This document shows positions 16,150 to 27,700 of a DNA stretch of 64,000 bases, piece by piece; position 1 is the stretch's first letter, and the number at the start of each line of letters is the position of its first letter. The DNA lies in the NCBI GenBank assembly GCA_964636125.1, contig CAZWPX010000010.1:32085-96084 (forward strand). Reading direction: 5' to 3'. Made by a program: the position numbers and the translations under genes. A model generated the notes under the pieces. The model was not told the origin of the DNA and ran no database searches. It saw only the letters and a list, made by a program, of their open reading frames with translations. This DNA comes from CAJINA01 sp964636125 (GTDB lineage: Bacteria > Desulfobacterota > Desulfobacteria > Desulfobacterales > CAJINA01).

Positions 16150-17577
16150 ATGCGTTTAGCGGGAAAAGTGACCACGCTGTTGACCGTTGCGGCCTTTCTG
16201 GTGGGATTGGCTGTACCCGGTCCCCTTTTGGCGTTGACCTATTCCAAGGAAGAAGAGTTTGGCCGGGAGTTCGCCAGGTATGTGGAGACCCATATGCAGG
16301 TCATCAATGATCAGTATATTGCCGGATACGTGGAATCGGTCGGCCAGCGGGTGCTTTCCTATTTTCCGCCGCAACAGCTGAATTTTCGCTTCAGGGTTAT
16401 AAAATCAGACGTCTATAATGCCTTCGCCGGACCTGGCGGGCACATTTTTATACACAGCGGATTGATCGCAGCCATGGAATCCGAGGATGAACTGGCCGGT
16501 ATCCTGGGCCACGAAATTGCCCATGTGACCAGTCGCCATATTTCGCAAAAACTCGCACGCCAGAAGAAGATCAGCTATGTCACCATGGCGGGTATTGTGG
16601 CCGGGATTCTGCTGGGTGCCAGCGGCTCCGCAGCTGGCGCTCAGGCCCTGACATACGGCTCCCTGGCAGCCGGGCAGTCTGCCGAACTGGCTTATAGCCG
16701 CGAGAACGAGCTGGAGGCTGATGAGAAAGGGCTGGAGTTCATGACTGCGGCCGGTTATGATGGGTACGGTCTTTTAGACAGCCTGAAAAAAATCCGCAGC
16801 CGTGAATGGTTCGGCAAGAAACAGATTCCGACCTACCTGAAAACACATCCTGCCTCTGAAGACCGGATACTTTATATTGACGACTGGATGGCCCAGCACA
16901 AAGAGCACCGGAACGAAACAACTCACCCGGGCAATCCCCGGGGCTTTACAATGGCCCACACCCGGATCCAGGCGCTGTATACAGACAGGCAACTGGCCTT
17001 GAAAACCTTACGTTACCGGCTTGAGACAGAGCCTGACCGGGCGATTTCCCATTATGGCTATGGCCTGGTCCTGGCCCGTAGCGGCAAATACAAAGACGCA
17101 ATCCGGCATCTGGAAGAAGCGACCCGCCTGAGACCTTTTGACCCGTATATGCAAGGAGACCTCGGCCGGGCGTATTATTTAGGCGGCCGCTATGAGGCTG
17201 CCCGGGAAAGCCTCGGGGCGACCGTGACGACATTCCCTGATTTTGCAGACGGGCTGTTTTATCTGGGCAGGACCTACCAGCAGCTTGGCATGTACCCGGA
17301 GGCTGCGGAATACCTGGGCAAACTGTACGACCTGGACCCCCGCTATCCGCGCCTGGGCTATTTTCTGGGCAACGCCTATGGAAAGCTGGGCCGTCTGGGC
17401 GAGGCCCACTACCATCTGGCCTTGTATTACCTGACAAAAGGTGAGCCAAAGACAGCCAGATTCCACCTGGAACGGGCGATGGAAGCCGAAACCGATCCTA
17501 TTAACAAGGATCGGATTGAGGACCTGCTGGGTAAGATAAAGCCGGATAAAGAGGGTGAAAAGCAGGCGCAACAGTAA
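16150..17577 (+). CDS. Exported M48-family metalloprotease with TPR repeats (BepA-like)
   Basis: 475 residues. A Sec signal peptide (about 1-29) is followed by an M48 peptidase domain. Zinc motif H121-E122-IA-H125 lies in LGHEIAHVTSRH, and the third ligand is the Glu region of ENELEADEKGLEFM. Residues about 280-470 contain several TPR units (for example GYGLVLARSGKYKDAIRHLE and LGRTYQQLGMYPEAAEYL). This is the BepA/YfgC architecture, a periplasmic protease-chaperone that monitors outer-membrane protein assembly. The ATG at 16150 is chosen over an upstream start because it gives the signal peptide and has GAGG five bases before it. It converges with the EF-G gene; no clear terminator is seen between. 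Confidence 0.88.
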   Translation: MRLAGKVTTLLTVAAFLVGLAVPGPLLALTYSKEEEFGREFARYVETHMQVINDQYIAGYVESVGQRVLSYFPPQQLNFRFRVIKSDVYNAFAGPGGHIFIHSGLIAAMESEDELAGILGHEIAHVTSRHISQKLARQKKISYVTMAGIVAGILLGASGSAAGAQALTYGSLAAGQSAELAYSRENELEADEKGLEFMTAAGYDGYGLLDSLKKIRSREWFGKKQIPTYLKTHPASEDRILYIDDWMAQHKEHRNETTHPGNPRGFTMAHTRIQALYTDRQLALKTLRYRLETEPDRAISHYGYGLVLARSGKYKDAIRHLEEATRLRPFDPYMQGDLGRAYYLGGRYEAARESLGATVTTFPDFADGLFYLGRTYQQLGMYPEAAEYLGKLYDLDPRYPRLGYFLGNAYGKLGRLGEAHYHLALYYLTKGEPKTARFHLERAMEAETDPINKDRIEDLLGKIKPDKEGEKQAQQ

Positions 17578-17625
17578 TAAATCCGGCCGAAACAACAGTA
17601 CCGGGTTTTGAAGCCGCATAGAATT

Positions 17626-19659
17626 TTAGCTGCGGTCAAAGTGTGAAAACTGCATGGAAAAGGTACCGCGGCCCTGAGTGGCCGAGCGCAGGGCGGTTGA
17701 GTACCCAAACATCCTGGCCAGTGGGACGGTGGCTTTTATGACCTGGGTTCCCAGCTTATGTTCCATTGATTCAATTTTACCGCCGCGGGCGCTTACGTCA
17801 CCAATGACATCCCCCATGAAATCTTCAGGTACGAAGATTTCAACCTTCATGATCGGGTCCAGCAGGAAGGCACCGCCCTTTCGCAGGGCTTCTTTGCAGG
17901 CCATGGAGGCGCTGACGGTGTAGGCCAGATCGGACCCCTGGGAATCCTTATGGGATCCCCCGGTCAGCACGGCGGCGATATCTACTACCGGATAACCCAT
18001 GAGGGCGCCGCTCTCCAGTGACTCCAATACCCCTTTTTCAATAGCCGGGATATACATGTCCGGGATGCTGTCCGCAGGAATTTCAGAAGTAAAGCTGTTT
18101 TCAGAGCCGCGTGGCAGGGGGGTCAGTTTAATCTGCACCTCTCCGAAATGACGCTGCCCGGCCACTTCGTTATCGAAAGTTGCCTGGGCCACCACCTCTT
18201 TTTCGATGGTTTCGCGGTAGACAACCTGGGGTCGTCCGACGTTTACATTGGTCTTAAACTCCCGCTGCATCCGGCTGATGATGACTTCCAGGTGCAGTTC
18301 ACCCATGCCGGAAAGGATCGTCTGGCCGGTGTCGGTGTCCTGCTTCAGGCGCAGGGTTGGGTCCTCTGCGGTGAATTTTTCCAGGACCTGATCCAGTTTG
18401 TCCTGGTCGGCGCTGGTTTTGGGCTCGATGGCCACCGAGATCACCGGCTCATATATCTCGATCTTCTCCAGCAGAACTGGTTTTTCGACAGAGCACAGGG
18501 TCTCTCCGGTGGTTGAATCTTTCAGGCCGACGACACCCACAATGCTGCCTGCGCCGGCCGTGTCCAGTCGTTCCCTTTTGTTGGCATGCATGCGGAGAAT
18601 CCGGGACAGTTTTTCCTTTTTCTTGCGGGACGGATTGAAAGTTTCGCCCTTGGCTTTGAGGGTGCCGCTGTAAACCCTTACAAAGCTGAGTTTGCGGCCT
18701 TCAATCATGGAAACCTTAAAGATGAGTGCGGCCAGGGCGGCCTTGTCGGACGGCGGGCAGGTCCTGGGTTCACCCGTCTCCGGGTCCTCTCCTTCGATGG
18801 GGGGGACATCAAGCGGGCTGGGCAGATAGTCGATGATGGCATCCAGCAGGGGCTGAATGCCCCGGTTTTTCAAGGCACTGCCACACAAGACGGGTACCAG
18901 ATCCAGATTGATGGTTGCCCTGCGAATGGCCGCGACGATTATCTGGGGTGCAATCGTCTCCTCTGCAAGGTAGGCTTCCATCAGGTCATCATCTGTTTCC
19001 GCCAGGGTTTCCAGTAGGTTTTCACGGTATTCCAGTGCCTGGCCCAGCAACTCATCAGGAATTGCTTCCCGGGAAAAACTGGCGCCGAGGGTTTCGGCCT
19101 GCCAGCGAATTTGCTCCATCCCGATCAGATCGATAACCCCTTCAAAGGTGTCTTCAATGCCCACCGGCAACTGCAGAACCAGCGGCGAAGCCTTGAGGCG
19201 GGTTTTCATCATTTCAATGGTGCCGTGAAAATCTGCCCCGATGCGGTCAAGCTTATTGATGAAGGCGATCTTCGGCACGTTGTACTTATCCGCCTGCCGC
19301 CAGACGGTTTCCGATTGTGGTTCCACACCGCCTACGGCGCAAAAAACACCGATGGCGCCGTCCAGTACGCGCAGGGACCGTTCCACTTCAATGGTAAAAT
19401 CCACATGGCCGGGGGTGTCAATGATCTGGATATCATTTTTTTGCCATTGGCAGGTTGTGACAGCCGACGTAATCGTGATACCCCGCTCCTGCTCGTCCGG
19501 CATCCAGTCCATGACAGCCTCACCGTCATGGACTTCCCCGAGTCTGTGTGAGCGGCCCGTATAGTAGAGAATCCGCTCGGTGACAGTCGTTTTCCCGGCG
19601 TCAATGTGCGCCATAATGCCGATGTTTCTGATTTTGCCTATTTTATCTTTCGGTTTCAT
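17626..19659 (-). CDS. fusA: Elongation factor G, second-copy type
   Basis: 677-residue translational GTPase. G1 AHIDAGKTT, G3 DTPGHVDF and G4 NKLDRIGADF are intact, and domains II-V follow in order (for example GMGELHLEV and the C-terminal MFGYSTALRSATQGRGTFSM). It is slightly shorter than a typical str-operon EF-G and sits outside that operon (no rpsL, rpsG or tuf nearby), which suggests a paralogue. Such second copies often have a specialised translocation or recycling role; which one cannot be told here. The ATG overlaps the stop of the GerMN gene (ATGA), so the two are translationally coupled. Confidence 0.9.
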   Translation of the reverse strand: MKPKDKIGKIRNIGIMAHIDAGKTTVTERILYYTGRSHRLGEVHDGEAVMDWMPDEQERGITITSAVTTCQWQKNDIQIIDTPGHVDFTIEVERSLRVLDGAIGVFCAVGGVEPQSETVWRQADKYNVPKIAFINKLDRIGADFHGTIEMMKTRLKASPLVLQLPVGIEDTFEGVIDLIGMEQIRWQAETLGASFSREAIPDELLGQALEYRENLLETLAETDDDLMEAYLAEETIAPQIIVAAIRRATINLDLVPVLCGSALKNRGIQPLLDAIIDYLPSPLDVPPIEGEDPETGEPRTCPPSDKAALAALIFKVSMIEGRKLSFVRVYSGTLKAKGETFNPSRKKKEKLSRILRMHANKRERLDTAGAGSIVGVVGLKDSTTGETLCSVEKPVLLEKIEIYEPVISVAIEPKTSADQDKLDQVLEKFTAEDPTLRLKQDTDTGQTILSGMGELHLEVIISRMQREFKTNVNVGRPQVVYRETIEKEVVAQATFDNEVAGQRHFGEVQIKLTPLPRGSENSFTSEIPADSIPDMYIPAIEKGVLESLESGALMGYPVVDIAAVLTGGSHKDSQGSDLAYTVSASMACKEALRKGGAFLLDPIMKVEIFVPEDFMGDVIGDVSARGGKIESMEHKLGTQVIKATVPLARMFGYSTALRSATQGRGTFSMQFSHFDRS

Positions 19660-20255
19660 CGTATAAGTAGGATATTCGCTTTCAAGGGGTAGCGCAGGTC
19701 CAGATGCCCTGCCGGATTTATCGGTTGACTGCCCTGGGGCAGGATTTTTACAGTTTCAATTTCGGCCATGTTGAGGACCAGGGAGTTCACAATCGCATAG
19801 ATTGCCAGCATATCCGACTGGACCCCGCCCGGGTGTTGTTGCCATTTCTCGCGGTCTAGATCCACATACGCGGTTTTATCCGGTGTAATGAATAAGCCCC
19901 TCAGGCAATCAGGGCCCGGGAGTGTGCGCACCAGATTTTTATTGGCCGGGCCGCTGGCCAGTTCACGGATGATGGCTTTGCCAAGGGCTGCCGGACTGTT
20001 AGTCGGGGGCAGCTGGCGCTGTTCGGCCAACAGGGCCGCCTGGTCCTGATCTGTGAAATAGAGGCTGACGGTCGTCGGTCGTGCATCTTCAGCCCTGCCG
20101 GTGGGCAGCTTCTGGGGTGCCTGGGCCCCAAGTCCGCCTACCAGTTGTGACCAGGCTGCCGCCGTGAGCATCAAGGCGGTGAAAACGAAGCGGCCGGGTC
20201 CGATCCTGTTCAGATTCAGCACACGTCGTTGTTTAGGGTCCGGGTGTCCTGGCAT
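19656..20255 (-). CDS. GerMN-domain exported protein
   Basis: 199 residues. A hydrophobic segment (about 22-44, FVFTALMLTAAAWSQLVGGLG) acts as a signal or anchor. A GerMN domain follows (VSLYFTDQDQ, KAIIRELASGP, LRGLFITPDKTAYVDL, IYAIVNSLVLNMAEIETVKIL). GerMN domains occur in spore-germination GerM and in envelope proteins of Gram-negatives; function is mostly unknown. The start overlaps the end of the upstream cyclase-like gene by 23 bp, and its stop overlaps the EF-G start, so the three genes form a tight operon. No lipobox cysteine is seen. Confidence 0.78.
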   Translation of the reverse strand: MPGHPDPKQRRVLNLNRIGPGRFVFTALMLTAAAWSQLVGGLGAQAPQKLPTGRAEDARPTTVSLYFTDQDQAALLAEQRQLPPTNSPAALGKAIIRELASGPANKNLVRTLPGPDCLRGLFITPDKTAYVDLDREKWQQHPGGVQSDMLAIYAIVNSLVLNMAEIETVKILPQGSQPINPAGHLDLRYPLKANILLIR

Positions 20256-20922
20256 GAAAAGCGTCGGTCCTGTAAAAGTTTACCGGAAAATTCACAATTT
20301 CGTATACATGGATCGGGTAGAGGATCCCCTTGAATTGTTTAGTGATTTTATCACTGATTTCAAGGTCGATATTAAATTGCTTCAATTGGATACGGACATC
20401 ATTTGAAATCATCATTTTGGTGCTGGTGCCTTCCCGGGAAAGCCCCTCGATTCTTTTGGCCAGGTTAATGGCATAGCCTTCCGGTTTGGGCTCTATTTTT
20501 TCTGAAACCCGCGACCTCACAATAACTTTGCCGGTGTGAATTCCGATGGCAATGTCCGAGGCAATTTTCGCTTCGGACACCCGCTGGATATTAAAGGAAG
20601 ATTGAAACCACAGTGACTTCATGTAAGATGCCAGCATCAGGGTTGTGTAGAGGTTGTTGCTGGTGTCATCGGCGTACAGGATCGCGCAGGCTTCATCACC
20701 CCGAATGTCAAAGGTCACCTGGTTTTCATCTACCCGGGTCAGATCAAAAACCCTCTTTTTGGCATCAAACATGGTCTTCTGGAACTCTTCCAGGAAGCTG
20801 TCATAGTCCACCAGACCCAGGGTGTCGGAAAAAACAGACGAATGAATGATATCCGAGAAGAGGATTACCGCCTGTTTTGGCATTGTTTTTTTAGAGGGTG
20901 GGTTCATCGCGTCCCTGTCCAA
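20233..20922 (-). CDS. Class III nucleotidyl cyclase-domain protein
   Basis: 229 residues, essentially a lone cyclase homology domain. Features: AVILFSDIIHSSVFSDTLG with the first metal Asp, VTFDIRGDEACAIL with the second acidic site, DIAIGIHTGKVIV, and EGYAINLAKRIEGLSREG containing the Asn-xxx-Arg transition-state pair. It has no membrane or sensor domain. It may make cAMP or, in degenerate form, act as a regulatory scaffold; the key residues look present. The start could be at 20922 or at an internal Met five residues in. It is the first gene of the cyclase-GerMN-EF-G operon. The upstream neighbour is the left boundary of the tRNA-Ala island. Confidence 0.78.
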   Translation of the reverse strand: MDRDAMNPPSKKTMPKQAVILFSDIIHSSVFSDTLGLVDYDSFLEEFQKTMFDAKKRVFDLTRVDENQVTFDIRGDEACAILYADDTSNNLYTTLMLASYMKSLWFQSSFNIQRVSEAKIASDIAIGIHTGKVIVRSRVSEKIEPKPEGYAINLAKRIEGLSREGTSTKMMISNDVRIQLKQFNIDLEISDKITKQFKGILYPIHVYEIVNFPVNFYRTDAFHARTPGP

Positions 20923-21091
20923 TATCTATGCCCGAATCCGGCTGCCCGTTTGTCAGTCAGCCTGTAAGCCGCTCTATCATATCAAAGACCATAACGCAAT
21001 GTGGCGCACGTAAAGAATGCCCGGCTTAAAGGGGCACTGGGCACCATTAAAAAAAGGGGACAGTCTGCATGACCGCCCCCCCATAGGGCCC
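20923..21091. other. Non-coding spacer left of the island boundary
   Basis: No gene is seen. It should carry the promoter of the minus-strand cyclase operon. The string AAAAAAAGGGGACAGTC near 21050-21067 resembles short ends often found beside REP-type or transposase remnants in proteobacteria; it is too short to assign. Confidence 0.5.
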
Positions 21092-21131
21092 TGGTGGAGC
21101 TGAGGGGGATCGAACCCCTGACCTCATGACT
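21092..21131 (-). repeat. tRNA-Ala 3'-half copy (candidate attachment-site repeat)
   Basis: 40 bases identical to 60323-60362. It covers CCA end, acceptor 3' strand, T arm, variable loop and part of the anticodon arm, in the same orientation. Identity stops sharply at 21132 (A versus G). It lacks the 5' half, so it cannot encode a tRNA. Confidence 0.9.
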
Positions 21132-21748
21132 ACCGGGCAAGAAGTCGGCGGCCCTCCTCAGCGAAAACCTACGCCAACCGTGGGTTTACGTAAGTCAGAG
21201 ACAACTTTACCCTTATTTCCCTATGAACTACCGCCAGCCCTTGCCAGCCGCGCGCTTACCCCGATAATCATGCAACTACTGCAACCCGAGGAAAAGGGAG
21301 CATTGCACACATTGGCAGACATTTCAAGGCCCGTATCTATCCACCGGGCTCCAGGCCGGTGGCAGGCCAACAAGCTGAGTACTATGAACCTAAATGCGGG
21401 TTGCTGAGGTTGCACTACTAAGGAAAAAAATACATTGCACTTTATTGAAAAACAAAATAAAAATTAGTGAAACTTTGCGTCTGCTATGGCTCATCAAATA
21501 CCCTGATTCACCATCAAAAAAAATAAAAAAGCTCGTTGATCATGAAAAATCAGGGTGATAGATAGATTGCAGTAAACAAAAACTATCATCAACGGGGTAT
21601 AAGCATTTTAGCACAAGGTGTTCTCCCTTAATTGAGCGAAAAATCATGCTACCTTCTTGAATTCGATGTCGTTTCTTTCTACCGAGATGCCAAATCGTTT
21701 CTTTGATGATGCTATCTTTTGTAGATTATATTACAGGGAAATTAATAA
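21132..21748. other. Non-coding leader, AT-rich toward the giant gene
   Basis: No convincing gene. 21132-21410 has GC content like its surroundings and only short overlapping frames of unrecognised content, possibly the relic of a lost gene. 21420-21748 is strikingly AT-rich with several inverted repeats and is the obvious upstream regulatory region of the giant gene. The weak TTGATG-18-TATATT pair at 21703-21732 is too near the GTG start to be convincing. No riboswitch consensus was recognised. Confidence 0.6.
21500..21556. promoter_or_regulatory. Inverted repeats upstream of the giant gene
   Basis: ACCCTGATT (21500-21508) is the exact inverse of AATCAGGGT (21548-21556). A second set, GTTGAT (21535-21540) with ATCAAC near 21590-21595 and TGATAG with CTATCA, partly interleaves. 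This could be operators or alternative RNA hairpins in a long leader. No known regulator site is claimed. Confidence 0.4.
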
Positions 21749-24700
21749 GTGAGAAGGCCGGAACCCCAAAATCTGTTTGAATTGGAAAATCTTGAGCCAC
21801 GGATCCTGCTTTCCGGCGACCCATACATTATGATGGGCGACGTGGCAGTGGATCCGAAAGAGTTTCCTGATATATTTGAGCAGCTTGAAACTTCCGCCGA
21901 CCACCTGAGCCAGAAAAGTACCACTTCCAGCCACGATCCAAACCAAATCTACGACCCCGGAGCCAATCTTGACAGCCTTTTTGACGGGTTAGACGACCCT
22001 GAGTTTTTCGACACGCCAGCTGGCATTGATTCTGGTACACCGGCAGATGACTCTGTCGAACCGGCCGCTGATTCCGTGGTTAATGAAGATGCGGATGAAC
22101 ATGTCTCTTTTCAACATGACCTGTTGAGTTCGGATTATTCACCTGATCCGGTGCTTACACTTGACAGCTATCAGGAACCGGACATTGGCAGTTCTACCAT
22201 CACCTCCCAGTTAGTTAATACTCTCAATATCGCAAACGCTCCACCTGAATCGGATATTATTTCACAAGATATCAATGCGTTAATATCAATCAATGCCGGT
22301 TTCGTCATCGACGCAGAGCCGGAAGGGGATTTTACGTCCTTAGACTTGGTACCGGTTGCCGAGGTCCGAAGCGGTACCCGGAAGGCAATGAGCGTCAGAA
22401 CGCCCAGCAGCGCCGGTCCGGATCTGGAAGTTTCCATTACCATGGATCCGATTTCGGCATTTCTGAATGATGTGCTCAGCTTCACTTTTACCGTGACCAA
22501 TGTGGGAGATTCCGCAACCGCGGCGACCAGTTGGACCGATGCTGTCTACCTGAGCAAGGATTCCCCATATGATCCCCTCTCTTCAGGCTGGGAAGGAGTG
22601 GCCGAACTCGAGCACACCGGAGCGCTGGGTCCCGGTGATTCTTACCAAGCGATCCTAAAATTCGCGCTGGAGTCTTGGTCCTATGATTGGGTGCTGCAGA
22701 ACACCGGGTGGGCTTTCCATGTCATTGTGGATCGACCGACTCACGATCAGCCCCAGGGCGTGGTTGCGGAGCCTAACGAATCTAACAACCAGGCAGCCGC
22801 CATACCGGTGACCTATTCGTCTGCCGACATCAACCTTAATGCCGTCGGTTTCACGGCCCCTTCCGATATGGAACTGGGGGCGCCCATTAATGTCGACCTT
22901 TCGGTCAGCAACCTGGGGCCGGATGCGGCGACCGGGATTAAACCGTCTCAGTGGAATCCGTGGGGCCATCTGACCGACCCGCAAATATTCGTCGAAGTCT
23001 ATCGGTCCGATGATGCCCTTTTCCATGAATCCACTGATACCAATTTGGGCCAGTTCCCCATTATGGGTCTGGCGCCTCTGGCCGCTGACGGTCAGCCGGT
23101 GACGGGAACCGCTACCCTGGCCGCTACGGGGGTGCCAGGTCCAGGTTACCTGATTTTCCGGGTGAATGAAGGACACCAGAACGTCCAGCCCGAAACGGAC
23201 AAAACCAACAACACCATTGTCAGCGATCTGATTAACTTTATCGCTCCCAGTATGGACCTGACCGTTCCGACAGCCACGGTTCCCCAGGGACCGGTGCAGG
23301 CAGGTACCAACATCGAGGTATCCTGGACGGTTGAAAATATACCTGATGCCAGTTCCGCAGGCCGAACCTGGTCGGATGTAATCTATCTGTCCGACGACGA
23401 TCAGTACGACAATGACGACAGCTATATCTCAGGGTTTTCCGGTCAGAACCCCCTTGCCTCCGGATCAAGCTACCAGCAGACCAAGACAATAACGTTACCT
23501 TCCAATCGTTCCGGCAGCTACCTTATCTTTTCTACAGACGGCTACGAAAATCAACCGGAAACAGATGAGGCCAATAATACCCGTGTAGTAGCGCTGACCG
23601 TCAATTATGACCCTCCGGATTTCGTTATCAGTTCCGCTTCGGTGGATGGCGCGACACCCGTCGCACCGGGTGCTACGATCTCGGCAACCTACACGGTCCA
23701 GAATATCGGATTGGGAGATCGCAGTTCTTCCTGGTACGATCAGGTCTATCTGTCCGATGACGCCCAGTATGATTCCGGAGACCGCTTGCTGAAAGATCAG
23801 TATCAAACCGGTCCCTTGAATGCCTTGGAAAGTCTTCCCACAACCGTTTCACTGAACCTGCCCTCAGATCGGACCGGGGCGTATCTCCTTTTCGAAGCGG
23901 ATGGTTATCAGTGGTTCACCGAAGCAGACGAAACCAATAATTTCCATGCTCTGCCCATTGCCTATCCAAATCCGGATCTGGTCGTAACCGATGTCACGGC
24001 GCCTTCCACCGCAGCGCCAGGGGAGACCCTCCAGGTGTCCTATTCCGTTTTAAACGAAGGCACCATCGAGGCGACCAGTGACTGGTCGGACGGAATCTAC
24101 TTCTCTTCAGACAGGGTGTTTGACCAGGGCGACACCCTTTTGTTGTCGGTGGATGTGGCCGCACAATCGCCATTGGCCGCCGCAACGGACTACACTCTGA
24201 CCCAGGATGTGACAATTCCGGATTCGGCCTCAGGATGGGGATATATCCTCGTGGTTACCGACAAGGACAACCAGCAGGAGGAATCCGACGATACAAACAA
24301 TTCCGGGGCTTCCGTACTGTTGCTGCCCATGGCGATGCTGCCACCCGACGGCTCACTGGTATATACCGGAGACATTACAACCGGTTTCAACACCTCCGGC
24401 CAGCAGGACAGTTATTCCCTGAGCCTCAAGGCCGGTCAGAAGCTCACTGTGGCCTTTCAGGCCCAGGATCCCGGTTTAACCGGCCGCATTGATGTGTTTG
24501 ATGCCGGCCAGACTTCGATCGGTTCTTCGACTGCAAACGACGCAGGCGATTCCCTGTTCCTGCAGACCATCAACATTACCGCTGACGGAACCTACACGGT
24601 CAAGGCCGGCAGCGTGACGGGGACCGGCGGCTACCGGCTGACAGTGCTCCTGAATACCGGTATCGAAACCGAGAGTTACGGGGGTGCATCAAATGGCACC

Positions 24701-27700
24701 CCCGGTACGGCCCAGAATATCGAGAGCAGCGGCATGACACTTGGCAGTGACCGGTTGGCTGCCGTCGGGAAACTTGAAGCCGCCGGTTCGGACTTTTACG
24801 CGTTTTCCCTGTCTGCCGGATCCCATGCCACGATGACCCTGAATGCCCTCACCGATGGCAGCAATGTGGACCTTTCGCTCTACGATTCAGCCGGCACTTT
24901 CTTGGCAAAAGGTCAGGACGGCGCCGCCAATGTGGATGAATTCATCCTTAATTTTTATACCCAGACCGGGGGGACTTATTATCTGGGTGTGGAAGGGGAT
25001 CCCGATGCCGAATATTCGATCCTGATTCTCAGGGGCGCTTCTTTTGAACTGGAACCCAATGACGGGTCCGACACGGCAAATCCGGTTCAGTACAATCTGA
25101 GCATTTTAGGTGCCTTGACAAGATCCGGCGGCAGCGGATCGGCAGAGAGTGAACAGGAACCGAACGACTCTATTGCCGAGGCCAACGATCTGACGGGAAA
25201 TTTCGCAAATACCGGTGGAGATACCTATACAGCCCAGGCGGCAGGCGAGATTTCATCGTCCGGCGATGATGACTATTTTAAGATAAATGCCTCTCCGGGT
25301 GACACTATTGTTATCGACGAGACCGGATTCGATACATATCTTTTCCTTTATGATAACACGGGCTCCGTTCTGATAGAGGATGACGACGGGGGCAATGGCA
25401 CAGAATCCAGGATAAGCTATACATTCGAGGAAACCGCTTATGCGGGTGATTATTATATCAGGGCGGATGCTTACGGCACTGGCATAGGCAGTTACAGCTT
25501 GACTGTGGCATTGACTACAACGACCCCTCTCTTTTCGATCGAGGACTACTTGGTTGTTGAGGTCAATGCGGGGGACAATCTGATAATTACTACTGAAACC
25601 CCCGGGGACGGCGCTTACGAGTCGGCCGTCACCCTGGATCCGGCAGTTGAACTGTACGATCCTGCGGGAAACCTTGTAGCCAGTGACGACAACAGTGCAG
25701 CGGACGGGCGCAATGCGGATCTGACCTATACCGTTCCGGCCGAAGCCGGAGGCAAATACCTGGTCAAGGTTCTGGCCGTAGCCGGTGAAGGCGCATACCT
25801 TGTTACTATATCCGGCACCAGCGTAACCGCCGCCCCGGCTTATACCGCCACGGCCGATTCTCCGGCGGACGATACCATCCTGACCACGTATCCCGGAACT
25901 TACCGGGTCGATTTTTCAAACGGCCTCCTGCTGACCACGGTGCATGCCGGTGATCTCAGGATCAACGGCACGCCGGCCGACAGTGTCACGGTGATAGACG
26001 GCAACACCCTGGAGTTTACCATTGCCGACGCGGGTGGCGGAGACGGGACCTACCTTGTGACTCTGGCTGCCGAGTCGGTATCCAGCATCAGCGGACAAAC
26101 GCTGGCAGCATTCACGGCTTTTTTTGCTGTCGATTCGATTGCCCCCAGGGTGGTTTCCCAGACCCCGGCGACCCAGGCCGAGATTCCTTTTATCCAGATC
26201 CAGCTGTTGTTCAGTGAAGAGATTGATCCGGCAACGGTAACGACCGCAGATATCGTCAGCTTCACAGATCCGGCCGGGTCCGATATAGAGTGGGCCGTAA
26301 ACGGGATTTCCGCAGACGACCAGACGCTGACCATCACTTTTTCCGGACGGACCCTGGCCGGAGACTATACCCTGGTGATCGGGCCCGATATAGCCGATCT
26401 GGCCGGAAACTTGATGGACCAGAACAGCAACGGAACGGCCGGAGAACCCGAAGATACCTACACGGCCGTGGTCAACCTGACCGTTCCGGACCTGGTCGTC
26501 TCGAATGCAACGGTTCCGTCGAGCGGGTCTGCCGAGAGCACAATTGAGGTATCCTGGACTGTTGACAATCAGGGTGCCGGGCCGGCCGCCAACACCTGGC
26601 AGGATGAAATCTACCTTTCAACGGACGAAACATATGGCAATGATACATGGGTCTTTACCCAGTACAACATGGGGCTGGATCTATGGGCCGGACAAACGGC
26701 GTTGCTGTTCGACAGCAGTTATGCCCGGGTTGAAACCCCGCTCGAACTGAATCAGATGACCGGGGGGCCGGGGGCGACTCTCGAAGCCTGGGTATATCCG
26801 TTATCCACAAGCAGTTCACCCCGTCATGTGATCAGTACCACGGCCGGTTCGGGCAGTTACGAATGGGCTATCGTTCAGAAAGACGGCACCTGGCACGTGT
26901 ATAACGGCAGTGCGGCCATCAACACCGGGATTGCAGTGGATGTGAGCCAGTGGCAGCACGTTGCCGCGGTCTTTGAGCCGGGCTCCGGCATCACCTTTTA
27001 CAAGAGTGGTGAAACAAACCCCTTTACCTCCACCCAGATCGATTATCCTGTCAGCGACCTGGCCGTAACTATCGGGACCAATGCCGGGTATGTCTATGAA
27101 TATTACCAGGGGATGATCGATGAAGTCCGGGTATGGTCGGCCGTTCGGACGGAGCCGGATATCGTCGACAACCGGGCCGGCCAGCTGGCCGGAACCGAAA
27201 CCGGTCTGGCCGGTTACTGGAAATTCGATGAAGGATCGGGGCTGGTTGCTGTCGATGCATCCGCAAACGGTCTTAACGGGACTTTGACAGCCTCCTCTTA
27301 TAACCCGCCCGGTTGGGTCAGCGCCGTTGATGACGGTCAGGACAATGTAACCGGATACCGGATTGCCCGCCAGATAACGCTTCCCTCGAACCTGACGGCT
27401 GGTAGTTATTACCTGCTGTTTATGGCCGACCGCTATACTGCACAACCCGAAATCAACGACGACAACAACCTGCTCGCCAAAGCCTTTGCCATCGAGTCGG
27501 CGGACCTGACGGTTTCCAGTCCGACCGTGAATGACACCACACCCTCTGCAGGTACCCAGATCACCGTTGACTGGACCGTGACCAATACCGGAAGCGGAAC
27601 TGCTAATTCGGGTTACTGGTACGATTATATCTATCTGTCGGATAACGGAACGCTTGACAGTAACGACACATACCTGGGATATTATTACCATAACAACAGC

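Noticed and set aside
21126..21407. 93-codon frame just inside the island boundary, considered as an integrase remnant
   Set aside because: No recombinase motif (catalytic Arg-His-x-x-Arg or Tyr region) is seen; it begins inside the tRNA repeat. Kept only as unexplained DNA.
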